NCBI RefSeq assembly: GCF_024436055.1
Contig: NZ_JANFNH010000004.1
Location: 186,001 to 250,000, forward strand
From: Streptantibioticus rubrisoli
GTDB lineage: Bacteria > Actinomycetota > Actinomycetes > Streptomycetales > Streptomycetaceae
Direction of reading: 5' to 3'
DNA length: 64,000 nt
This document shows, piece by piece, positions 8,645-15,173 of this stretch (its first letter is position 1; the number at the start of each line of letters is the position of its first letter). The translations under genes were made by a program, and so were the position numbers. The notes below the pieces were generated by a model. It was not told where the DNA came from and made no database searches. It saw nothing but the letters and a program-made list of their open reading frames with translations.

Positions 8645-9298
8645 ATGGCAATGGATGTTGAGGACTTCATCCACGAACTAGAGGAAGAGAACGAGGCCTA
8701 CTTCACCGACCTCCCGGACTCGGACACCACCTACTGGCCCGAGCAGATGGACGCGGCTGCCGCGGCTGAGGCGCTCAAGCCCCGTTGGTTCAACGAGATC
8801 CGCGGTGTGGAAATCATCGGACGGTTCATCGGGCGCGTTCCGGACAACAGCCTCAAGGCGCTGGTGGGTCGCCAGGTGGGCGACGAGGCGAAGCACGCGC
8901 GGCACTGCCGCCGCCGCATCGAGGCCTTGGGGAGCAGTGTCCTGGACTACCAACCGTCCAAGGAGCAGTTGCGCTTCGGTGACCTGCTCGACTCCTACGC
9001 CTACCCGGAGGAGTTCTTCTCGGCGCAGCAGCTCACCGTCGAGACCCAGAGCATCAAGCGCAACGAGAAGGCGCTGGCGCGCTTCGACCCTGAGACGGCC
9101 TCGATGTTCGCCAAGCACATCAACCCTGACGAGCGGTTCCACGCCCGCCTCGGCTACCTGGGACTGCAGGTGTTCGCGCGCACGACCGCGGCTCAGGACC
9201 GGGCCCGCCGTGCCGCCGCGGAGATCCGCGAGGCGCATGTGGCGATGGTTCGGGCGCACAGCCAACACATGCTCGCCAGCGGCTACTTGGGCAGCTGA
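8645..9298 (+). CDS. Ferritin-like di-iron protein, probable oxygenase
   Basis: The 217-residue, all-helical protein has the four-helix carboxylate-bridged di-iron pattern. A glutamate lies in NEIRGVE, an ExxH in DEAKHARH, a third-helix glutamate in LTVETQS and a second ExxH in DERFHARLG. It starts at ATG 8645 behind AAGGAG and heads the coupled operon to 13639. Enzymes of this fold activate dioxygen for hydroxylation, desaturation, N-oxygenation or C-C cleavage. The substrate is unknown. Its place directly before an NAD(P)-dependent oxidoreductase suggests that the two act in sequence on a cluster intermediate or amino acid building block. Confidence 0.75.
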   Translation: MAMDVEDFIHELEEENEAYFTDLPDSDTTYWPEQMDAAAAAEALKPRWFNEIRGVEIIGRFIGRVPDNSLKALVGRQVGDEAKHARHCRRRIEALGSSVLDYQPSKEQLRFGDLLDSYAYPEEFFSAQQLTVETQSIKRNEKALARFDPETASMFAKHINPDERFHARLGYLGLQVFARTTAAQDRARRAAAEIREAHVAMVRAHSQHMLASGYLGS

Positions 9299-9301
9299 CG
9301 C

Positions 9302-10144
9302 GTGTCGCAGACCAAGCCGCCGAAAGGGCGGACCGTCGGTGTCCTGGGGATGGGGGCGGTCGGCCGTGCCGTGGCGGCGAGACTCACCGCGTCGGGCTTT
9401 CCCGTGGTGGCCGGTGACCAGGAAGACGAATCCCGGGTGCTGGACGCCGCCGACGGGCTGTTAGTCACCGCCCTGACCCACGGCACACAGACCCATGCCG
9501 TCCTGGCAGGCGGCGGCGTGCGCTGCGCCGAGATGCTGGACCTCACAACTCACTCCCCGCACAGCGCGGCACGGTGCCGCCAGACCGCCGAGGCCCGCGG
9601 CATCCGCTATCACGGCGGCGGACTCACCGGCGGAGCCCGTCAGGTGGGTGAGGGAACCGCTGTCCTGCTGGTCGGGCCGGAGCCCACCGAAGGTGTGCTG
9701 ACGACCTGTCAGGTACTCGGCACCGTGCTGACGTTCGGCTCAGCCGAGCAAGGCGCGTTGGCCAAGCTGCTGCACAACTGGGTGCTGATCGTCCAGCAGT
9801 GGGCCGTTGCCACCGCGCTCGCGGAAGCGGACGCGCAGGGGCTCACCGGCCTGGTCGACGTCCTCGCGTCCGGGACGGCGGGACGGCCCGTACCCGAGTG
9901 GTCGACGGTCCGGGACTGGGACGCCGACCAGCCCGCCTCCACCTATCTCAGCCGCCTGGTCGCCAAGGACCTGCGCGAACTGCGCGTCTCAGCCCCCGTG
10001 GTACGGGACGCGGGCGCGGCCGTGATGGATCAGTTCGACCGAGTCTTCTCCGCTGAAGACGACCGCCCCTACACCGCCGCCCTGGCCGTACACCTGGCTC
10101 GGGCATCCGCTGTGTCCGCCGATGGAGACCAAGGACCTTCATGA
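9302..10144 (+). CDS. NAD(P)-dependent oxidoreductase of the 6-phosphogluconate dehydrogenase / imine-reductase class
   Basis: The protein has 280 residues. The N-terminal Rossmann fold shows GVLGMGAVGRAVAARL near residues 13-28. A helical C-terminal domain follows, with LAKLLHNWVLIVQQW typical of beta-hydroxyacid dehydrogenases and imine reductases. The usual catalytic lysine-asparagine pair appears as K..HN in AKLLHNW. It starts at GTG 9302, four bases after the di-iron gene. Its stop overlaps the next start as ATGA. Reduction of an imine, or oxidation or reduction of a hydroxy acid made by the preceding oxygenase, is the likely job. The substrate cannot be named. Confidence 0.78.
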   Translation: MSQTKPPKGRTVGVLGMGAVGRAVAARLTASGFPVVAGDQEDESRVLDAADGLLVTALTHGTQTHAVLAGGGVRCAEMLDLTTHSPHSAARCRQTAEARGIRYHGGGLTGGARQVGEGTAVLLVGPEPTEGVLTTCQVLGTVLTFGSAEQGALAKLLHNWVLIVQQWAVATALAEADAQGLTGLVDVLASGTAGRPVPEWSTVRDWDADQPASTYLSRLVAKDLRELRVSAPVVRDAGAAVMDQFDRVFSAEDDRPYTAALAVHLARASAVSADGDQGPS

Positions 10145-10512
10145 CGACATCCGACCTCGACCGCGGCGCTGTGGCCGCGGCCCTCACCGCTCCGGAACTG
10201 GACATACGCGAACGGCTGCAAAGCCGGTTCGACGAACTCGCCGCCGACTCCTCGGCACGGGAGATCCTGCGCTGGTACGGAATGGAGCATCTGCTGGACG
10301 ACGACGGCGGTGAACGGCGCGTCTTCGACCTGGCGGCCGCCGTGCACCACCTGGAGAACGCCCTTGACGGCGACCGCGCCGCGCTGCCGAAGGTCGAACT
10401 GATGGAACCCGACGACATCGCACGCCACCCCGGCTTCGACGACGTGGAGCAGGAGATCCTCGACGAGGAGGAGTTCCTCCTCGCGCTGCGCAGGAGTCTG
10501 CGCGATGGGTGA
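10141..10512 (+). CDS. Small acidic orphan protein
   Basis: This is a 123-residue soluble, strongly acidic, mostly helical protein with runs such as DDDGGERR, VELMEPDDI and EEEFLLALRRSLRD. I do not recognise a family. It overlaps the upstream gene by ATGA and the CofE-like gene by eight bases, so its translation is coupled to both and its amount is probably matched to theirs. It has no cysteine, signal peptide or membrane segment. A role as accessory subunit or scaffold for a neighbouring enzyme is possible but not shown. Confidence 0.8.
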   Translation: MTTSDLDRGAVAAALTAPELDIRERLQSRFDELAADSSAREILRWYGMEHLLDDDGGERRVFDLAAAVHHLENALDGDRAALPKVELMEPDDIARHPGFDDVEQEILDEEEFLLALRRSLRDG

Positions 10513-11275
10513 CACGGATCGCCCCGAGTGGTTCTGGGAGTTGGCGGTGGCGGTCAACGCCGCCTTCAAGGGGCTGCTGGGCAGCATGGGGGAATCCGGC
10601 CACATCTGCGCCCGCACCGACGCCGCCCAGGGTGAGGTGCCGGTCGAAGAGGGCTGGCCGGCCGCGGTCGAGCGGATGGTCGACCTGGCCGCGCCGTACC
10701 TGCAGGACGGTGACGTTCTCGTCGTGGCGGACAAGGTGGTGGCCGCGGCACTGGGCCGCGTCGGACCCGGTGCCGTGCTGGCCGAGCCGGATCCGAAGAC
10801 CGTGCCCGCCGCGGAACTCGGCAGCGTGGCCGAGCACTGGACTTCACGGCTCGGCTTCCCGGTCAGTGTGCAGCACCTGCTCCTCGCGGACGAGTACCCC
10901 GAGCAGCGCTGCACGCTGGGCACGGACGACCCCAACCTGCGCTGCGCCGAACTCGCCTCGGCGGTGCGGGAGCGGCTCGGCCGTGAGGTGGACTGCGTGA
11001 TCTCCGATACGGACACCGGCCTGGACACCCGAACCCCGCTCATCGGGACGCTCACCATCGGTGCCACGCCCATCGGCGCGAGCGCCGGGCTCAACCTCTA
11101 CGAGGCCATGCGCTGCGCGGTCGCCGCCGAGTTCGCCCGCGGCCACCGCAGGAGGATCCCCGTTGTCGTCTGCCACCCCGCTGATCGGCGGCGCAAGCGA
11201 CCCGGGATCGGCCAACAGCGCTCCTACACCGGCTTTCTCGACGCCGACCGCGAGCCCGGGCTGGCCCACGCATGA
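10505..11275 (+). CDS. CofE-like (coenzyme F420-0:L-glutamate ligase family) amide ligase
   Basis: The 256-residue protein carries the CofE family core: LQDGDVLVVADKVVAAALGR near residues 64-83, a metal-site DDPNLR, VISDTDTG and the glycine-rich IGTLTIGATPIGASAGLNLYE stretch. CofE uses GTP to activate the phospholactate carboxylate of F420-0 and adds glutamate. No other F420 genes (fbiA, fbiC or a PEP guanylyltransferase) are in the window. The gene sits between an orphan gene and the NadM-like gene, with overlaps on both sides. I therefore infer a substrate other than F420-0, possibly a nucleotidylated phosphonolactate that resembles the F420-0 tail. A second chromosomal role in F420 synthesis cannot be excluded. 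Confidence 0.82.
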   Translation: MGDTDRPEWFWELAVAVNAAFKGLLGSMGESGHICARTDAAQGEVPVEEGWPAAVERMVDLAAPYLQDGDVLVVADKVVAAALGRVGPGAVLAEPDPKTVPAAELGSVAEHWTSRLGFPVSVQHLLLADEYPEQRCTLGTDDPNLRCAELASAVRERLGREVDCVISDTDTGLDTRTPLIGTLTIGATPIGASAGLNLYEAMRCAVAAEFARGHRRRIPVVVCHPADRRRKRPGIGQQRSYTGFLDADREPGLAHA

Positions 11276-11868
11276 GCGCCCCGGGACGTCACCTGGTGTG
11301 GGAAGGCCGCTTCCAGCCGATACATCGGGGTCATGTGGCCTACGTCGGCGAGCTGTTGGGCCGCTGCGACAGCCTGACGGTCGTGGTGGTGGCCAACGAG
11401 ACATCCACCGAGGTCGCCGGGGTGTCCCCGGTGCCCGACTTCTCCGCCGTGGTCGACCAGCACCACGTGGGGGAGAAGAACCCGTGGCCCTTGTGGCTCA
11501 GGCGGCTGATGGTCGTGGAGACCTTGGCCGCCGCCTATCCGGACGCGCCGCTGACCGTACTGGCGGGGCACCGGCTCGACCTCGACTGGGAGCTGTACGA
11601 CCAACTCCTGCCGCCGGACAGGGTGTTCGCCGTCCCCAGCCGGGACGACTTCGAGGACGCGAAGGCCGCCGCCTGGCGCTCGCTGGGGCAACGGGTACTG
11701 CGTGTGGATGTCGCGGGCCTGCCTGTTGTCTCCGGTACCGAGGTACGGCGCCGCATGGCCGCGGGCGAGGACCTCGATGCCGTCCTCCTTCCTCGTACCC
11801 GAGAACTTCTCCAGGGCCATGCGGGCGCGGGGTGCGGCGCCTTCGGCACAGTTAAGGATGTTCAGTGA
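11272..11868 (+). CDS. NadM-like nucleotidyltransferase (NMN adenylyltransferase family)
   Basis: The 198-residue protein has the HxGH superfamily signature in WEGRFQPIHRGHVAYV (about residues 10-25), an EKNPWPLWLRRLMVVE segment matching the NPF-type substrate loop of archaeal NadM, and SGTEVRRRM near residue 160 for the second nucleotide motif. Relatives in phosphonate and phosphinate pathways (the PhpF type, and the N-terminal cytidylyltransferase half of Fom1) attach a nucleotide to a phosphonate. The stop overlaps the start of the PEP-mutase-like gene by four bases, like an unfused Fom1. I infer nucleotidylation of a phosphonate. True NMN adenylylation is the alternative. Whether CTP or ATP is used cannot be told. 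Confidence 0.82.
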   Translation: MSAPGRHLVWEGRFQPIHRGHVAYVGELLGRCDSLTVVVVANETSTEVAGVSPVPDFSAVVDQHHVGEKNPWPLWLRRLMVVETLAAAYPDAPLTVLAGHRLDLDWELYDQLLPPDRVFAVPSRDDFEDAKAAAWRSLGQRVLRVDVAGLPVVSGTEVRRRMAAGEDLDAVLLPRTRELLQGHAGAGCGAFGTVKDVQ

Positions 11869-12707
11869 ACCAGCTCAGTCCCGCGGCGCGGCTGCGCGCC
11901 GCCATCGCCTCCGCAGAGCGCCCCGCCGTCATCGTCGGCGCGCACAACCCGGTCAGCGCCTCCCTCATCGAGACCGCGGGATTCGACGGGGGATGGATCA
12001 GCAGCCTTGAGATGTCGCTCGTCCACGGGGTGGAGGATCGCAACCTGCTCGGCGTTCGCGAGGTGGCCGACAGCATCCACTACATGCGCCAGGCCGGTGA
12101 GCTGCCGCTGGTGGTCGACGCGGACAACGGCTACGGCTCCGTGGAGACGACCAGGCGCGCGGTCCGCGAGTTCGAGGCGGCGGGAGCCTCGGCCGTCTGC
12201 CTGGAGGACTCGACCTTCCCGAAGGTCAACAGCTTCCGCGACGGCGACAGCGACCTGCTGGACGTGGCGGAACACCAACGTCGTATCGAAGCCGCCAAGT
12301 CGGCGCAGCGCGACCCGGACTTCCTGGTGATCGCACGGACCGAGGCGATGATCCGTGGTCGCGGCATCGACGAGGCGATCCGCCGGGGGCAGGCCTATGT
12401 GGAAGCCGGAGCGGACCTGATCCTGTTGCACAGCCGGGAGGCAGGCGGCGAGCAGGCGCTGGCCGCGGCCGCGGCATGGCAGTCGGACGTCCCGCTGGTC
12501 ACCGTTCCCACGGCCTTCCCGGAACTGACCCCGGCCGAGCTGCACCGGCACGGCTTCTCGCTGGTGATCTACGCGAACCAGGTGCTGCGGGCCTCTGTGA
12601 AGGCCATCCAGGACCTGCTGCAAAGGGTCCGTGACGCCGACCGCATCGAGGAGGGGTGCGTGCCGATGGGGGACTTGTTCAAACTCGCGTCGAGCTACGC
12701 CTCCTGA
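11865..12707 (+). CDS. Phosphoenolpyruvate-mutase-family enzyme with variant EDS signature
   Basis: The 280-residue protein belongs to the isocitrate-lyase superfamily and aligns without large gaps to PEP phosphomutase. Residues used by mussel PEP mutase recur at nearly the same numbers: W44, S46, D58, D85 and D87 (VVDADNGYG), E114, K120, N122, R158 and H189. The diagnostic EDKxxxxxNS reads EDSTFPKVNS, so the lysine at 116 is serine, and Gly47 is also serine. PEP mutase rearranges PEP to phosphonopyruvate, the usual source of biological C-P bonds. The retained K120/N122 argue for mutase chemistry. Phosphonopyruvate hydrolase or a C-C lyase are alternatives. It starts at GTG 11865 with GTGA overlap. 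Confidence 0.78.
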   Translation: MNQLSPAARLRAAIASAERPAVIVGAHNPVSASLIETAGFDGGWISSLEMSLVHGVEDRNLLGVREVADSIHYMRQAGELPLVVDADNGYGSVETTRRAVREFEAAGASAVCLEDSTFPKVNSFRDGDSDLLDVAEHQRRIEAAKSAQRDPDFLVIARTEAMIRGRGIDEAIRRGQAYVEAGADLILLHSREAGGEQALAAAAAWQSDVPLVTVPTAFPELTPAELHRHGFSLVIYANQVLRASVKAIQDLLQRVRDADRIEEGCVPMGDLFKLASSYAS

Positions 12708-13639
12708 TGGGCACCGACCCAACTCGGCCGGTCGTGCTGGTACTGACCAGGATGGATCCGCGGCTGTTCGATCCGGTGCGGTCCGTGGCCGATGTCGTGC
12801 TGGCGGCGAGCGTGGAGGCTGCCCCGGCCGCCGCTCGGGACCGGTGCCGGGTGGTGGTGCTGCGTTCCGAGTGCTCGTTGCGGCTCCCCTCCCTGGACCT
12901 GCTTCCGCGGCTGACCGATGTCGTCCGTCCCGGTAGTGGCACGGACAACATCGACCTGGTGGAGCTTCGCCGCCGGGGGATCAGCCTGCACTGCAACCCG
13001 GACGCCAGCGCGGGGTCGGTGGCCGAACTCGCCCTCGCGGCACTGACGTTGCTGTGCCGTCAAGTGCCGCTCGGCCACGCCCTGCTACGGTCCGGTGTCC
13101 ACGACAAGCACCGCCTGATGGGAGAGCCGGTCACCGCGCTGAACCTGACGGTGTGGGGGGCCGGACCGGTCGGACGGGCGGTGGCCAGGCGCGCCGTCTC
13201 CATGGGCCTGGAGACCAGGTTCGTGGCGCACCCCTCGGTTCCGGCCGACCTGCCCCAGGCCGAGCGCGCGGTAGCCCTTCGGGAGTGCGATGCGCATGTG
13301 ATCGCGCTGCCGCTGCGCGACTCCACGGTCGGTGTGGTCGATGCCGCGTGGTTGCGGCAGGCAGCGGACCGGCGCCCTTACCTGGTCGATGTCAGCCGCT
13401 TCGGTATCTGCGTGCTGAGCGCGGTGGAGGAGGCGCTGAGCGCCGGAGCACTGCGGGGGTTCTTCCTCGATCCCGTGGACGCTGAACACGCCGAACAGGT
13501 ACGGCGGTTGCTCGAACGAGTCGGCGACCGAAACGTACTGGTCTCGCAGCATCAAGGGGCCCAGCGCTCCGACATCAGGGCCGAACTGAACCACTGGGCG
13601 GTCTCCCGGGTACACGCGGCGCTCACCCGGGACACCTGA
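12707..13639 (+). CDS. D-isomer-specific 2-hydroxyacid dehydrogenase
   Basis: The protein has 310 residues. PGSGTDNIDL near residue 75 is the family's substrate-side motif. The Rossmann signature is GAGPVGRAVARRA. The catalytic arginine is in LVDVSRFG and the catalytic histidine in VSQHQGA, where most relatives have PHIAG. Its ATG 12707 overlaps the mutase-like stop by one base, making it the last gene of the operon that starts at 8645. In this setting reduction of phosphonopyruvate to phosphonolactate, or oxidation of a hydroxyphosphonate, is plausible. A phosphoglycerate dehydrogenase-type role for serine supply is the alternative. No phosphonopyruvate decarboxylase is present, so a reducing branch would make sense of the set. 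Confidence 0.82.
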   Translation: MGTDPTRPVVLVLTRMDPRLFDPVRSVADVVLAASVEAAPAAARDRCRVVVLRSECSLRLPSLDLLPRLTDVVRPGSGTDNIDLVELRRRGISLHCNPDASAGSVAELALAALTLLCRQVPLGHALLRSGVHDKHRLMGEPVTALNLTVWGAGPVGRAVARRAVSMGLETRFVAHPSVPADLPQAERAVALRECDAHVIALPLRDSTVGVVDAAWLRQAADRRPYLVDVSRFGICVLSAVEEALSAGALRGFFLDPVDAEHAEQVRRLLERVGDRNVLVSQHQGAQRSDIRAELNHWAVSRVHAALTRDT

Positions 13640-13663
13640 TGCGGCGGCACATCACCGGGGGAC

Positions 13664-14920
13664 TCAGAGCTTGGTCGCGGGACCTTCCGGCAAGGCCTCC
13701 GCCGGTACCTGGGCGGCGCGGCGCAGCGCCCACCGGGTGGTGACGGGGACGGTCGCGCCGAGTGCCAGGAAGAGCACGCACAACTCCGACCAGCCGAGCG
13801 TCCCATGGCCCACCGCGACAGAGACGACCAGGAACGGCCCGATGATGTCCCGACCCGCGAATCCGACGGTGAACCCACCCTGATAGCTGCCCTGCGCATC
13901 GGCGCGCGCCAGACCGAAGGAGATCCCCCACCCCCCGGCGGACGAGAGCAGTTCACCGTAGGTGAGGGCGAGTGTCGCCGCGATCAGTACGGCGGTCGCC
14001 CACACCGGGGTAAGCCAGGCGGCCGGAGCCAGCAGCAGACAGGCGGCACCGGTGGCGACGCCGGAGATCGCCAGGGCGCGGGCCGCTGTGGCGACGTCCT
14101 CGGAACCGCGGCTCACCCGCACCTGGAGGAGAACCGTCAGAACGGTGTTCGCGAAGAAAAGCAGCGAGATAAGTGCCCGGGGGGCGCCGGTGTGCAGGGA
14201 TATCCATACCGGGATCCCGACCATGAGCACGGTGGAGTTCACGCCCAGAAGGCCGTTCAGAATTCCGAGGCTGAGATAGGGCCAGTCGCTCAGTACACCG
14301 GGGCCACGCTTTGCCGCGGTCTTGGGAGCGGTCGTGGTGCGGGGCAGCATGGCGGTGGTTGACGCGAGCAGGAGAAAGGACAGTGAGTTTCCGAATATAA
14401 GGGCCAGGTAGAGGCTGCGGCTATCCGCCTGGAGGGCGGTGCTCGCCGCCAGTGTTCCCGCGGATATCCCGACGTTGAAAACGCTGCGCAGATACGCCTG
14501 GACCTTCACCCGCGACGCGCTGTCGACCACGCCGGCGAGTAGGGCGGCGCGCACCGCCTGGCTGCCCCGCTCGGCGGCCGAGAAAAGACTGGCGACCACC
14601 AGGAACCCGGGAAAGGAGTGGACCAACGCATAGCAAGCCATCAACGCGGTCTGCGCGAGGGCCAGCCCGATCGCCACCTCGCGCGGGCCCTTTCGGTCGG
14701 CCAGGTGCCCCAGCGGTACGGCCGCCAACAGCCCGGTGACACCGGCGACGGAAAGCCCGATGCCCACCTGCCCGGCGCTCAGCCCCACCGACCGGGTGAA
14801 GAACACCACGCTTCCGGTCACATACAGGCCGAAGCCGACGGAGTCGATCAGCGTGCCCACTGCCAGAAGGCGTGCGACTCTGGTCTCGGGCAGCAAGTTC
14901 CGGAGTTTTCGGTTCCGCAT
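13664..14920 (-). CDS. MFS transporter, second cluster exporter
   Basis: The 418-residue protein has twelve predicted hydrophobic segments and the MFS loop motif GHLADRKGPREVAIG (about residue 75). It converges on the dehydrogenase operon and diverges from the NRPS gene, with which it shares the Crp-motif promoter region at 14921-15173. It starts at ATG 14920 behind an AGGAGG. Efflux of the peptide product or resistance is inferred from position. Confidence 0.87.
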   Translation of the reverse strand: MRNRKLRNLLPETRVARLLAVGTLIDSVGFGLYVTGSVVFFTRSVGLSAGQVGIGLSVAGVTGLLAAVPLGHLADRKGPREVAIGLALAQTALMACYALVHSFPGFLVVASLFSAAERGSQAVRAALLAGVVDSASRVKVQAYLRSVFNVGISAGTLAASTALQADSRSLYLALIFGNSLSFLLLASTTAMLPRTTTAPKTAAKRGPGVLSDWPYLSLGILNGLLGVNSTVLMVGIPVWISLHTGAPRALISLLFFANTVLTVLLQVRVSRGSEDVATAARALAISGVATGAACLLLAPAAWLTPVWATAVLIAATLALTYGELLSSAGGWGISFGLARADAQGSYQGGFTVGFAGRDIIGPFLVVSVAVGHGTLGWSELCVLFLALGATVPVTTRWALRRAAQVPAEALPEGPATKL

Positions 14921-15173
14921 GGCATCCTCCTGGGAAAATGACGGCCAGTACGCTATGTCGGGAGCATGGCGGTCCGGCTCAGAAAAAACCGGAGATTACC
15001 GGGCCCGGTGATGTGAAATACGTCACAGGGGATATCGTCGGGCCTGCCGGAGGAATTTGCGAAAATCTTCCCGGTGCTTTTCTTGGTGCGTTGCGGGGAT
15101 GTGGCACGGGTCGGCCGACCGCGCGGCGGCATTGGCTGGTTTTCCCGGTTCTATTGGAGAAGGGGCCGAACTG
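14921..15173. promoter_or_regulatory. Divergent MFS / NRPS promoter region with Crp-type site
   Basis: TGTGA-AATACG-TCACA at 15012-15027 is a perfect palindrome matching the Crp consensus, including the GTGAnnnnnnTCAC form reported for Streptomyces Crp. It lies 147 bases before the NRPS start and about 90 bases from the MFS start, so one bound dimer could act on both. The NRPS ribosome site AGAAGGGG ends eight bases before GTG 15174. The spacer is AT-rich for this genome. Confidence 0.6.

Noticed and set aside
8140-8670. Minus-strand frame in the gap before the di-iron gene
   Set aside because: No ribosome site or motif, overlaps the start of the plus-strand gene, and codon use is unlike its neighbours.
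11865-12707. Assignment as carboxyphosphonoenolpyruvate mutase of a bialaphos-type pathway
   Set aside because: Sequence layout follows PEP mutase (FPKxNS, GAHN start) rather than the BcpA type, and other phosphinothricin genes are absent.
10505-13639. Operon read as a coenzyme F420 biosynthesis locus
   Set aside because: CofE-like and nucleotidyltransferase genes fit superficially, but fbiA/cofD, fbiC and the guanylyltransferase are missing and the nucleotidyltransferase is of the NadM type.
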